DNA from: Rhizobiales bacterium Ga0077537
GTDB taxonomy: Bacteria > Pseudomonadota > Alphaproteobacteria > Rhizobiales > Hyphomicrobiaceae
Length of the DNA stretch: 64,000 bases
Reading direction: 5' to 3'
Assembly (NCBI GenBank): GCA_001464955.1
Contig: LNEM01000021.1
Coordinates: 1-64,000, forward strand
In this document: one piece after another, positions 33,479 through 42,748 of the stretch
How positions within the stretch are numbered: position 1 is the first letter of the stretch
Layout of the letters: every line of letters starts with the position of its first letter
The notes under the pieces: model-generated
Databases searched by the model: none
What the model saw: only the letters and a program-made list of their open reading frames with translations
Told to the model about the DNA's origin: nothing
Position numbers and translations under genes: made by a program

Positions 33479-34318
33479 ATGCGCGTCGGCGTCTTCTATT
33501 TCCCGACCGACTACGGCATCGAGGTCGGCGAGCTGGCGGTCGCGCTCGAGGAGCGGGGCTATGAATCGCTCTTCGTCTGCGAGCACACCCACATCCCGAC
33601 CTCCCGCCGGACGCCGTTTCCGGGCGGCGGCGAGCTGCCGAAGCGCTACTCCCACACCCATGATCCCTTCGTCGCTCTGGCTTTTGCGGCGGCCCGCACG
33701 ACCCGGCTCCGGCTCGGCACCGGCATCTGCCTGATCACGCAGCGCGACCCGATCGTGACCGCAAAGGCCGTGGCGAGCCTCGACATGCTCTCCGGCGGCC
33801 GCTTCGTGATGGGCCTCGGCGGCGGCTGGAACGTCGACGAGATGGAGAACCACGGCGCCCGCTACGACACCCGGTTCCGGCTCCTCCGCGAGCGCGTCCT
33901 CGCCATGAAGGAGATCTGGACCAAGGAGGAAGCCGAGTTCCATGGCGAGTTGGTGAACTTCGATCCGATCTGGTCGTGGCCGAAGCCCGTGCAGCGCCCG
34001 CATCCGCCGGTGCTGCTCGGCGGCGAGACGGACCACACCCTGCGCCGTGTGGTCGAGTTCTGCGAAGGCTGGTTCCCGCGCGCGACGGCCACTTTCGACG
34101 CCAAGGCCCAGCGCGCCCGCCTGGACGCGGCAGCGACGGCCGCGGGCCGCGATCCCCGCTCTTTGCAGATGACGGTCTTCCGGGCCCCCGCCGATGCGGC
34201 CAAGTTGCAGAGCTATCGCGAGGCCGGCGTCGACCGGGCGCTCCTCGAGGTGCCGGACCTGACGCGCGACGAGATCCTGCGTGTCCTTGACCAGCACGCC
34301 CCGCTGGCCAGAGCCTGA
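33479..34318 (+). CDS. LLM-class flavin/F420-type oxidoreductase
   Basis: A 279-residue luciferase-like TIM-barrel oxidoreductase, F420- or FMN-dependent subclass. Segments: VFYFPTDYGIEVGELAVALE, LGTGICLITQRDPIVTAKAV and GRFVMGLGGGWNVDEMENHG, then KPVQRPHPPVLLGG. ATG at 33479 has GGAGGA upstream. Cofactor and substrate cannot be told from sequence. Confidence 0.85.
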   Translation: MRVGVFYFPTDYGIEVGELAVALEERGYESLFVCEHTHIPTSRRTPFPGGGELPKRYSHTHDPFVALAFAAARTTRLRLGTGICLITQRDPIVTAKAVASLDMLSGGRFVMGLGGGWNVDEMENHGARYDTRFRLLRERVLAMKEIWTKEEAEFHGELVNFDPIWSWPKPVQRPHPPVLLGGETDHTLRRVVEFCEGWFPRATATFDAKAQRARLDAAATAAGRDPRSLQMTVFRAPADAAKLQSYREAGVDRALLEVPDLTRDEILRVLDQHAPLARA

Positions 34319-34339
34319 GGCCTGACGCGGGCGGCCGCC

Positions 34340-35992
34340 TCAGGTGGTCGCCTCGATCCCGGCCCCGAACTTCACGCCGCGCCCCGGCGCGGCCGCAAAG
34401 AGCGCGTGCGTATAGGCATGCTGCGCGTTCGAGAACAGCTCGGCCGTCGGCCCGTGCTCCACGACGACGCCGTTCTGCATCACCGCGATCCGGTCGCAGA
34501 TCTGGGCCGCGACGCGCAAGTCGTGCGTGATGAACAGCACCGCGAGATCGAACCGCTCGCGCACGTCGTCGAGCAGGGCCAGGACCTGCGCCTGCACCGA
34601 CACGTCGAGCGCCGACACGGCCTCGTCCGCGATCAGCAGGCGTGGCTCCATGGCAAGCGCGCGGGCAATCGCGATCCGCTGTCTCTGCCCGCCGGAGAAC
34701 TGGTGCGGAAAGCGCTCGAGGGCGTCCGGCTGCAACCCGACGAGCGTCATGAGGTCGCGCGCGCGCCGGGTTGCATCAGCGGTCGACTCGCCGAAATTCA
34801 CCGGCCCCTCGATGATCGAGGCGCCTACCGTGCGCCGCGGATTGAGCGACCGGTAGGGGTCCTGGAAAACGATCTGGACGTGCTTCCTGTGCGGGCGTAG
34901 CGCGCTCTCCCGAAGCCGCGCCACGTCGACGCCGCCGATCTTGATCTCTCCGTCGGTCGGATCGATCAGTCGGGCGACGCACCGCGCCACCGTCGTCTTG
35001 CCCGAACCGCTCTCGCCGACGATACCCACGGTCTCCCCGCGCCGGACCTCGATGGAGACGTTCTGGGCAGCCTTCACGACGCGCTTCTTGCCCGCGAGGA
35101 ACCCGCCCGACACGTAGGTCTTCGAAAGCCCCTCGATCGCGAGCGCCACGGCACTGGTCTTCGGCGTGCGCGACGGCGGCTCGAGGCTCGGCACGGACTT
35201 GATCAGCATCTGCGTGTAGGCGGCCTTCGGGCGCGAGATGATCTCGTCGCGTGTCCCGATCTCGACGACCTTGCCGTGCTGCATGACGACGACCCGCTGC
35301 GCGATCTCGGCGACGACGCCGAAATCGTGCGTGATGAACAGCACGCCCGTGCCCCGCCGCGCCTGCATCTCGGCGATGAGCTTCAGGATCTGCGCCTGTG
35401 TCGTCACGTCGAGCGCCGTCGTCGGTTCGTCCGCGATGAGCAGCACCGGATCGAGAACGAGCGCCGCCGCGATCATCACCCGCTGCCGCTGCCCACCCGA
35501 GAGCTGGTGCGGGAACGCGTCGATCATGCTGGCCACATCGGGGAGATGCACCGACGCCATGACGTCGAGCACCTTGTTGCGACGCTCTTCGGCCGAAAGC
35601 GAGGTGTGGATCTCGAGCACCTCGCCGATTTGCGCGCCGACCCGTTCGACCGGATTGAGCGCCGTCATCGGCTCCTGGAAGATCATCGACATGCGAGCGC
35701 CGCGCAGCGCGCGGAGTTCCGCCGGCGTACAGGTTGTGACCTCTTTCCCCTCGAGCCGGATCGAGCCGCCACTGAGCGTCAGTTGCCCCTTCGGCAACAG
35801 CCCCATGACGGCCTGCGCGGTGACGGATTTGCCCGAGCCGGACTCGCCCACCACGCACACGATCTCGCCGCGGCCCACGCTGAAACTGACCCCGTCGATC
35901 GCATGCGTCCGGTCGCCGGTCTTCGGCAACGCCACGCTGAGACCGTCGAGCTCGAGGACCGGCGTGCCGCTGGGTCCGGGTGCGCCATCCAT
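34340..35992 (-). CDS. Oligopeptide-type ABC transporter, fused double ATPase (DppDF/GsiA-like)
   Basis: A 550-residue protein with two complete ATPase domains in tandem. Domain 1 has GESGSGKSVTAQAVMGLLPK, LSGGQRQRVMIAAAL and LLIADEPTTALDVT. Domain 2 has GESGSGKTTVARCVARL, FSGGQRQRIAIARAL and LLIADEAVSALDVS. It fuses DppD and DppF and follows the DppC-like gene by 2 bp. In domain 2 the residue after Glu is Ala (DEA), as is common. Confidence 0.92.
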   Translation of the reverse strand: MDGAPGPSGTPVLELDGLSVALPKTGDRTHAIDGVSFSVGRGEIVCVVGESGSGKSVTAQAVMGLLPKGQLTLSGGSIRLEGKEVTTCTPAELRALRGARMSMIFQEPMTALNPVERVGAQIGEVLEIHTSLSAEERRNKVLDVMASVHLPDVASMIDAFPHQLSGGQRQRVMIAAALVLDPVLLIADEPTTALDVTTQAQILKLIAEMQARRGTGVLFITHDFGVVAEIAQRVVVMQHGKVVEIGTRDEIISRPKAAYTQMLIKSVPSLEPPSRTPKTSAVALAIEGLSKTYVSGGFLAGKKRVVKAAQNVSIEVRRGETVGIVGESGSGKTTVARCVARLIDPTDGEIKIGGVDVARLRESALRPHRKHVQIVFQDPYRSLNPRRTVGASIIEGPVNFGESTADATRRARDLMTLVGLQPDALERFPHQFSGGQRQRIAIARALAMEPRLLIADEAVSALDVSVQAQVLALLDDVRERFDLAVLFITHDLRVAAQICDRIAVMQNGVVVEHGPTAELFSNAQHAYTHALFAAAPGRGVKFGAGIEATT

Positions 35993-35994
35993 GA

Positions 35995-36903
35995 TCAGCC
36001 TCGCCGCTCCATCTTGGGGTCGAGCACGTCCCTGAGCCCGTCGCCGAGCATGTTCACCCCGAGCACCGTCACGGCGAGGAAGATCCCCGGATAGAGGATG
36101 TTCTGCGGAAACACGCGGAACAGCGTGCGCCCCTCGGCCATGATGTTCCCCCACGTCGGGATCTCGGGCGGAATGCCGATCCCGAGGAACGACAGGATGG
36201 CCTCGATGAGGATCGCCGCCGCGCAGATGAAGGTCCCCTGCACGATGAGTGGCGCGATGGTGTTGGGCAGCACGTGACGGAAGATGAGGAGCGGCGTCGG
36301 CGTGCCGACCGTGATCGCGCTCTCGACGTAGGGTTCCTCGCGGATGGAGAGCACGATCGAGCGGACGAGGCGCACGACGCGCGGCACTTCCGGAACGACG
36401 ATGGCAACCACGACGGCGAAGAGGCCTGCACGAAACACCGAGACCAGCCCGATCGCCAGCAGGATGGCGGGTATCGCCATCAACCCGTCCATGAACCGCA
36501 TCAGGATGCCGTCGAGCCAGCGGACGTAGCCCGCAATGAGCCCGATCAGCAGACCGATGACGATCGAGATCAGCGACACCGTGAGCCCGACGATGAGCGA
36601 CACGCGCGCGCCGTAGACGACGCGGCTGTAGATGTCGCGCCCAAGGCTGTCCGTCCCGAAACGGTAGGTGACGGGCACCTTGTTGCCGTCGTCATCCCGT
36701 ATCGTCGCGGTGAAGCCGGGCAGCTTGTTGCGGACGGACGGATTGACCTCCGCCGGATCGCGTGTGTCGAGCCAGGGCGCGAGTGCGCCGATGATCACCA
36801 TGGCCCCGACAATGAGCCCGCCGATGATGACGCTGGTCGAGCGCAGGAGTTGCCGGAGCACCGAGGCGCGCGGTCGGACGGGCGTGGTATCCGCGACAGC
36901 CAT
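35995..36903 (-). CDS. Oligopeptide-type ABC transporter permease (DppC-like)
   Basis: A 302-residue inner-membrane permease with one N-terminal segment (VIIGGLIVGAMVIIGALAPW), the GTDSLGRDIYSRVVYGARVS motif and five further segments. The EAA-type loop is VESAITVGTPTPLLIFRHVL. Its ATG overlaps the DppB stop (TGATG). Confidence 0.92.
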   Translation of the reverse strand: MAVADTTPVRPRASVLRQLLRSTSVIIGGLIVGAMVIIGALAPWLDTRDPAEVNPSVRNKLPGFTATIRDDDGNKVPVTYRFGTDSLGRDIYSRVVYGARVSLIVGLTVSLISIVIGLLIGLIAGYVRWLDGILMRFMDGLMAIPAILLAIGLVSVFRAGLFAVVVAIVVPEVPRVVRLVRSIVLSIREEPYVESAITVGTPTPLLIFRHVLPNTIAPLIVQGTFICAAAILIEAILSFLGIGIPPEIPTWGNIMAEGRTLFRVFPQNILYPGIFLAVTVLGVNMLGDGLRDVLDPKMERRG

Positions 36904-37844
36904 CAGTACCGTATCCTTGGATCGAACACCGTGTAGGCCACGTCGACCAGCAGATTGACCACGACATAGGCGAGCGAGAACAGCAGGATCACCGCCTGGA
37001 TCGTCGGATAGTCGCGAGCGAGCACCGCATCGACAGTGAGCAGCCCCAGGCCGGGCAGCGTGTAGACGGACTCTGTGACGACGACGCCGCCGATCAGCGT
37101 CGCGAACGTCAGGCCGATCACCGTCAGGATCGGAACCGCCGCATTGGCGAGCGCGTGCCGGACGAGCACCTTGAGCTCCGACTGCCCCTTGGCCCGCGCG
37201 GTCCGGATGTAGTCCTCGTGCAATACCTCAAGCACGCTGGTCCGCGTCATCCGGGCGATCAGCGCGACGAACACGATGGACAGCGTCAGCGCCGGCAGGA
37301 CGAGACGGTGCAGCCAGCCGCCGAAGCCGTCACGAAGATACTGGTAGCCCTGCACCGGGAACCAGTCGAGACGAACGGCGAGGACATAGATGAGCAGATA
37401 GCCGACCACGAACACCGGCACCGAGAATCCGACGACCGAGAACCCCATCACGATGCGATCGATCCACGAGCCCTGCTTGTAGGCCGCGAGCGTGCCGAGG
37501 GGCACCGCGATGCAGACCGTGAGAACGATGGCGAGCAGCGACAGGGACAGCGTCGGCTCCAGGCGCTCGGTGATGAGAGCCGCGACCTGCTTCTTGTAGA
37601 AGAAAGACTCGCCGAAATCGCCCTGCAACATGCCTCCGACCCAGATCACGAACTGCGTGACGATGGGACGGTCGAGGCCGAGCTTGGTACGGATCTCCGC
37701 GATCTGCTGATCGTTGGCGAAGTCGCCCGCGATGATCGCCGCCGGATCGGACGGCGTCAGTCGCAGCATGAGGAAGACGAGCACCGCGACGATTCCCATG
37801 ACGGGAACGGCGGCGAGCAGCCTTCGCAGGATATAGCCGACCAT
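36903..37844 (-). CDS. Oligopeptide-type ABC transporter permease (DppB-like)
   Basis: A 313-residue permease starting MVGYILRRLLAAVPVMGIVA, typical of DppB. The lipid-facing motif LRLTPSDPAAIIAGDFA and the coupling loop YIRTARAKGQSELKVLVRHA are present. Second gene after the binding protein, 89 bp behind it. Confidence 0.92.
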   Translation of the reverse strand: MVGYILRRLLAAVPVMGIVAVLVFLMLRLTPSDPAAIIAGDFANDQQIAEIRTKLGLDRPIVTQFVIWVGGMLQGDFGESFFYKKQVAALITERLEPTLSLSLLAIVLTVCIAVPLGTLAAYKQGSWIDRIVMGFSVVGFSVPVFVVGYLLIYVLAVRLDWFPVQGYQYLRDGFGGWLHRLVLPALTLSIVFVALIARMTRTSVLEVLHEDYIRTARAKGQSELKVLVRHALANAAVPILTVIGLTFATLIGGVVVTESVYTLPGLGLLTVDAVLARDYPTIQAVILLFSLAYVVVNLLVDVAYTVFDPRIRY

Positions 37845-37933
37845 GAGGGCCTGTCAGGCTGGAGCGTCAACCGATACCGCCATGCCCCGCGGCTCGCGAC
37901 GAGCCGGGGACATGGCATCGGACGTGGTCGCGA

Positions 37934-39502
37934 TTACTTGACCTCGATGTTCCAGAGCACGGGAGCCGGCGCGGCGACGACACCCGACACGTTCTTGCGC
38001 AGCGCACCATGATTGTACCATTGCCCAAGATGGATATGGGTCGGGTACTCGACGACACGCTTCTGGATGTTGGCGACGATCTCTTTCTGCTGCGCAAGGT
38101 CCGTCGCCTTGGCGAACTGATCCCTGAGTTTCTCGATCTCGGGATCGCACGGCCAGCCGAACATGGCCTTCTCGCAGCCGGAGTTGAGGAAGCCCATCAT
38201 CACCGGGTTCAGGAGGTCAGCCGAGACCCAGGAGGTGAGGAACGCATGCCAGCCGCCCTTGTCGGGGGCATCTTTCTTGGCGCGCCGCGCGACCAGCGTC
38301 TGCCAGTCCATGGACTGCATGTCGACCTTGAGACCGACCTTCTCCATGAGCGACTTGGCCACCGGCGCCAGGTTCGTGAGCACCTGCAGATCGGTCGAGT
38401 GCATCAGCACGATGGGCGTGCCGTCGTAGCCGGCTTCTTTCAGCAGGTCGCGTGCCTTCTTGAAGTTGGACTCGAGCTTGTCGTCCATGCCCGCCGATGT
38501 CTCCATCGGTGAGCCACAGATGAACATAGCCTTGCAGAGCTTGTAGTTCTCCGCGTCGCCGATGACGGCCTTCAGGAAATCTTCCTGGTTGAACGCATAG
38601 AGCAGCGCCTGCCGGACCTTCGGATTGTCGAACGGCTTGTGCAGCACGTTGAAGCGGAACGTGAACTGGTTTCCGAGGGGATTCCAATTGTACATGTAGA
38701 TATTCTTGTCCGCCTTGATCAGCGGATGCAGGTCATGCGGCGGCGCTTCGATATAGTCGATCTCGCCAGCGAGAAGCGCGTTGACCGACTGCTGGTGATC
38801 GCGGATGGGGCGCCATTCGACGCGGTCGACCTTCACGACCTTGCCACCGGCGAAACCGGAGGCCGGCTCGCTCCTCGGCACGTACTTGTCGAACTTCGTG
38901 TAGACGATCTTCGAGCCGGGCTGCCACTCGTCCTTCTTGAAGACGAACGGGCCCGAGCCGGTGAAGTCCTCGATCTGCTTGTTGGGATCGGTCTCCGCGA
39001 CGCGCTTCGGCATCATGAAGGGCACATTCGACGACGGCTTGCCGAGCCCCGAGATGACGAGGCCCGTCGGCTCCCTCAGCTTGATGACGATGGTCTTGGC
39101 GTCGGGCGTCTCGATGCCCGTGACGAAGCTCATCATCTTCTGGCCGAGCGAGTCCTTTGCGGCCCAGCGCTTGATGGAGGCGGCGCAGTCCTCGGCCGTG
39201 ACCGGCGCCCCATCGTGCCAGGTGAGGCCATTGCGCAGTGTCAGCGTATAGGTGAGCTTGTCAGCCGAAACGTCGTACTTGTCGACCATCTGCGGCTTGA
39301 AATCGCCGTTCGCGTCCATCGCGAACAGGGTGTCGTAGACCATGTAGCCGTGGTTGCGGGTGATGTAGGCCGTCGTCCAGATCGGGTCGAGGATCTTCAG
39401 GTCCGAATGCGGCACGAAACGCAACGTCTTCTGCGCTTCGGCGCTCGCGAGCGGGGCCGCGAGCAGCGCGGCCGCGAGAGCGACCTTGGCAGTCCACTTC
39501 AT
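37934..39502 (-). CDS. Oligopeptide-type ABC transporter binding protein
   Basis: A 522-residue periplasmic SBP_bac_5 protein with signal peptide (VALAAALLAAPLASAEA). Family features: LTYTLTLRNGLTWHDGAPVT, GSGPFVFKKDEWQPGSK and VRQALLYAFNQEDFLKAVIG. ATG at 39502 has AAGGGAG upstream. First gene of a four-gene ABC operon. The ligand may be a peptide or peptide-like compound, given the M81 peptidase upstream. Confidence 0.92.
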   Translation of the reverse strand: MKWTAKVALAAALLAAPLASAEAQKTLRFVPHSDLKILDPIWTTAYITRNHGYMVYDTLFAMDANGDFKPQMVDKYDVSADKLTYTLTLRNGLTWHDGAPVTAEDCAASIKRWAAKDSLGQKMMSFVTGIETPDAKTIVIKLREPTGLVISGLGKPSSNVPFMMPKRVAETDPNKQIEDFTGSGPFVFKKDEWQPGSKIVYTKFDKYVPRSEPASGFAGGKVVKVDRVEWRPIRDHQQSVNALLAGEIDYIEAPPHDLHPLIKADKNIYMYNWNPLGNQFTFRFNVLHKPFDNPKVRQALLYAFNQEDFLKAVIGDAENYKLCKAMFICGSPMETSAGMDDKLESNFKKARDLLKEAGYDGTPIVLMHSTDLQVLTNLAPVAKSLMEKVGLKVDMQSMDWQTLVARRAKKDAPDKGGWHAFLTSWVSADLLNPVMMGFLNSGCEKAMFGWPCDPEIEKLRDQFAKATDLAQQKEIVANIQKRVVEYPTHIHLGQWYNHGALRKNVSGVVAAPAPVLWNIEVK

Positions 39503-39691
39503 GATGACAACTCCCTTGTTCTTCGGCCCGATCAAAAAGCAGGCAACCCGGGATGACGGTCTCGGGATGACTGGCAGTTTGGGGCTGGCGGGAGCGAGGG
39601 TCAAGGTCGGGCGTGGGCGATCACAGGGCCATTTCCGAACGAAAAGCGGCCAGCCCGACCGGATTCCCGGCATATTGCCGGGCCTTTCGGA

Positions 39692-41188
39692 TCAGGACTT
39701 TTTCGGCATCAGGCGAAGACCCGACCTCAGCCGCCGATAGGGCAGCTCGGTATGATCGATGGCCACGGGCCCCGGCGCCTTCGCAACGATGATCGACGAC
39801 GACAGCGGTGTGAAGTCGGCGCGGAAGTGGACCGAACTCTTGACGACGATGATGGGCAGCTTATCGGGCAGGAGACTGAGATGCCGGAAGATCGAGCTGT
39901 CCATGGTCTGCGCCACCCGCGACGCGACGACGACCAGCACACCCTCGGGCTCGATCTCGATCAGGGCCGTCAAGCCGAGATCGACGGGCATGCCGCCTTT
40001 CATGGCGCCGACGGCGGTCCATCCGTCTGAGCGCGCGCGCCGCACGCGCCCCTGAACTTGGACGGGGCTGTCACCCGGCAGGCGCTTGCCGCCGATCGCG
40101 AACCGGGTGGTTGCGCCTTCGCCCACGTCGTGCGCGAGCTGCGCCGTCTCGGCATCGATGATCGCGCCGATGACGGCCCCACGCGCGCCCGCGCCGATCA
40201 GCGCCCTGAGCACGCCTGTGGTATCGCCGGGCCCACCTCCGCCCGGGTTGTCCTGGGTGTCGGCGATGACGACCGGCTTCGTCGCCGCCTTGGCGCGCTC
40301 GAGCGCCAGCGCCACCGCCTGCTCGGCCGGATAGAACGCAGGCAGGAAATCGCCCTCCCGGCGGCGCACCTCGGCCGCGAGCCGGTCTACGGCCTGGTCG
40401 GCGGCCTCTTGCGTCGTCCCGTAGGCGAACACGCTTGGTCCGCAGTCGGGGATGTCGGCATGGGGAAACCCCGCCGCAAACGAAAGCCCCTGCAGGCCGG
40501 GGATGGTCTTGTCGAGTTCCGGCATCAGCGACAGATAGATGTCCCGCGCCGGTCCGAAATCGGTGCAGCCGCCGTTGATCGGGATCAGGAAGTCGAGCTG
40601 ACGGAACGCCTTGGCCGGCCGCCGCCCGCTCGAGAGGATGCGCAGCAGGCCCGTCGCCGCCCGCGCCCCGGTCTCGACCATGTCGGTGTGCGGGTAGTAG
40701 CGGTACATGTCCATGTAGTCGGCATGCTCGATCATGCCGGCCGTCATGTTGGCGTGGAGATCGAGCGCGACCGCGATCGGCATGTCACGGCCGACCACCT
40801 CCCGGATACGGCGGAGCAGTTCGCCCTCCCCGTCGTCGACGTGCTCCGCGACCATCGCCCCGTGCAACTCGAGGCAGATGCCGTCGAGCGGTCCGACTGC
40901 CCTGATCAGATCGACGATCTCGCCCGCGATCCGCTCGTAGGCATCACGCGTCACCTGCGCCGACGGCGTCGCCATGCACCAGAGCAGCGGCACCACCTCG
41001 GCGCCTGCGGCTTCGAGCGTTGCGATGGACCCCGCCACCGGCAGCTTCTTGCCACGCACTCTCACCATCATGTCGACGCCCCGGCAGAGGGGCGGGAAGC
41101 TCTTCGTCACCTCGAACGACTGATAATCCGCCTTGACGGGCGCGAAGGTGTTGGTCTCGTGCTGGAACCCGGCAACGGCGATGCGCAT
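39692..41188 (-). CDS. M81-family metallopeptidase (MlrC-like)
   Basis: A 498-residue MlrC-type protein, named from microcystin-degradation gene clusters. Family segments: IAVAGFQHETNTFAPVKADY, DGICLELHGAMVAEH, VALDLHANMTAGM and ADTQDNPGGGGPGDTTGVL. His and Asp residues in these loops are the likely zinc ligands. It precedes the oligopeptide ABC operon on the same strand (about 190 bp gap), suggesting peptide uptake and breakdown. The start was set at MRIAVAGFQHETN. Confidence 0.88.
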   Translation of the reverse strand: MRIAVAGFQHETNTFAPVKADYQSFEVTKSFPPLCRGVDMMVRVRGKKLPVAGSIATLEAAGAEVVPLLWCMATPSAQVTRDAYERIAGEIVDLIRAVGPLDGICLELHGAMVAEHVDDGEGELLRRIREVVGRDMPIAVALDLHANMTAGMIEHADYMDMYRYYPHTDMVETGARAATGLLRILSSGRRPAKAFRQLDFLIPINGGCTDFGPARDIYLSLMPELDKTIPGLQGLSFAAGFPHADIPDCGPSVFAYGTTQEAADQAVDRLAAEVRRREGDFLPAFYPAEQAVALALERAKAATKPVVIADTQDNPGGGGPGDTTGVLRALIGAGARGAVIGAIIDAETAQLAHDVGEGATTRFAIGGKRLPGDSPVQVQGRVRRARSDGWTAVGAMKGGMPVDLGLTALIEIEPEGVLVVVASRVAQTMDSSIFRHLSLLPDKLPIIVVKSSVHFRADFTPLSSSIIVAKAPGPVAIDHTELPYRRLRSGLRLMPKKS

Positions 41189-41274
41189 GTCATGACTCCG
41201 GAATGCTGCGCGCGCGACGTTGCCCGCTTTCAGTTGCGCCGCCAATACGCGATTTCAGGAAGGAACCCACCACC

Positions 41275-42726
41275 ATGGACAAGCTGCACTGGAAATCAGC
41301 TGCCGAGATCGCCCGCGCGATCCGCGCCCGCAAGGTCACGGCCGTGGAGGTCCTCGAGCATTTCCTGGCGCGGGTGGACAAGTACAATCCCCGGCTCAAC
41401 GCCATCATTTGGCAGGATCGCGAACGGGCCCGGACACGGGCCAGGGCCGCCGACGTCGCGCTTGCGAAGGGGGAGGTCTGGGGCCCGTTGCACGGCGTCC
41501 CGATGACGCTCAAGGAGAGCTATAATGTCGCAGGTTCGCCGACGACATGGGGCGATCCGGCCCTGAAGGACAACGTCACGGCGACGAGCGCGCTCTCCGT
41601 CGAGCGGCTGGAGAAGGCGGGCGTGATCGTCTTCGGCAAGACGAACGTGCCGCTCATGCTGGCTGACTGGCAGAGCTACAACGAGATCTACGGCACCGCC
41701 AACAATCCCTGGAACACGGCCCTCACGCCCGGCGGCTCGTCGGGTGGCTCGGCGGCGGCGCTCGCGGCTGGCCTGACCGGCATCGATGCCGGCAGCGACA
41801 TCGGCGCCTCGATCCGCAACCCCGCGCACTACTGCGGTGTCTTCGGCCTGAAACCGACCTGGGGCATCATCTCCCCGAAGGGACATTCTCTGCCCGGTGT
41901 CGTCGCCTACGGTGATATCTCGGCGATCGGCCCTTTGACGCGCGGCGCCGAGGATCTCGACCTCGCGCTGGACGCGATGGCCGGCCCCGACGACATCGAC
42001 GGCGTCTGCTGGAAGCTCGACCTGCCGTCGTGCCCGGCGACGTCGCTGAAGGACATGCGCATCGCCGTGAAGCTCACTGATCCGAACTCCGAGGTCGACG
42101 GCGCCATGGCTGACCGCCTTCAGTCGCTGGTCGATGAACTCGCCCGTCGCGGCGCCAAGGTGCAGGAGATCGAGCCCGAGATCGATACCCGCCGCCTGCA
42201 CGAGATCTATGTCTGGCTCCTCCGGGCGGCCACGTCCGCTCGCACGCCCGAGGCCGACATCGCCCGCTGGAAGGCGGCCGGGGCGGCAGCCGGTCCCGGC
42301 AAGCTGGCCTACGTCGAGCAGATGGTGAAGGGCTGCACGCTCTCGCATCGCGAATGGCTTGGCCTCAACAACGAGCGCATGAAGCTGCGCCGTCAGTTCA
42401 ACGCCTTCTTCGACGATTGGGACATCGTGCTTTGCCCCGCCGCCTCCTCCGCCGCCTGGCCGCACGATCAGGCGGGCGAGCGCTGGCAGCGCACGATCAC
42501 CGTCAACAACAAGCAGGTGCCGACCACCGACCAGCTCTTCTGGGCGGGCTATTCGGGCGTCCTCTATCTGCCCTCGACAGTGGGACCGGCGGGCCTGACC
42601 ACGGCCGGCCTTCCGGTCGGTTACCAGGCCATAGCGGCCGGCGGACGCGACAAGTGGGCGACCGCGTTCAGCCGCTTCGTCGAACGCGAGATCGTGGGCT
42701 TCACGCCACCGCCGGGCTACGAATGA
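41275..42726 (+). CDS. Amidase-signature hydrolase
   Basis: A 483-residue amidase. The Ser-cisSer-Lys triad is supported by TLKES (Lys), the GGSSGGSAAALAAGL loop and GSDIGASIRNPAHYCGVFG. Cytoplasmic, no signal peptide. Divergent from the M81 peptidase across 86 bp, so both may belong to one amide/peptide catabolic locus. ATG at 41275 after an AGGAA ribosome site. Confidence 0.92.
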   Translation: MDKLHWKSAAEIARAIRARKVTAVEVLEHFLARVDKYNPRLNAIIWQDRERARTRARAADVALAKGEVWGPLHGVPMTLKESYNVAGSPTTWGDPALKDNVTATSALSVERLEKAGVIVFGKTNVPLMLADWQSYNEIYGTANNPWNTALTPGGSSGGSAAALAAGLTGIDAGSDIGASIRNPAHYCGVFGLKPTWGIISPKGHSLPGVVAYGDISAIGPLTRGAEDLDLALDAMAGPDDIDGVCWKLDLPSCPATSLKDMRIAVKLTDPNSEVDGAMADRLQSLVDELARRGAKVQEIEPEIDTRRLHEIYVWLLRAATSARTPEADIARWKAAGAAAGPGKLAYVEQMVKGCTLSHREWLGLNNERMKLRRQFNAFFDDWDIVLCPAASSAAWPHDQAGERWQRTITVNNKQVPTTDQLFWAGYSGVLYLPSTVGPAGLTTAGLPVGYQAIAAGGRDKWATAFSRFVEREIVGFTPPPGYE

Positions 42727-42748
42727 ACCTCAGGGGAGGAGACGACCG

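Noticed and set aside
32282-34297. 671-codon minus-strand frame across the argB and LLM oxidoreductase region
   Set aside because: It reads argB and the LLM gene in a wrong frame or strand; both real genes have full motifs.
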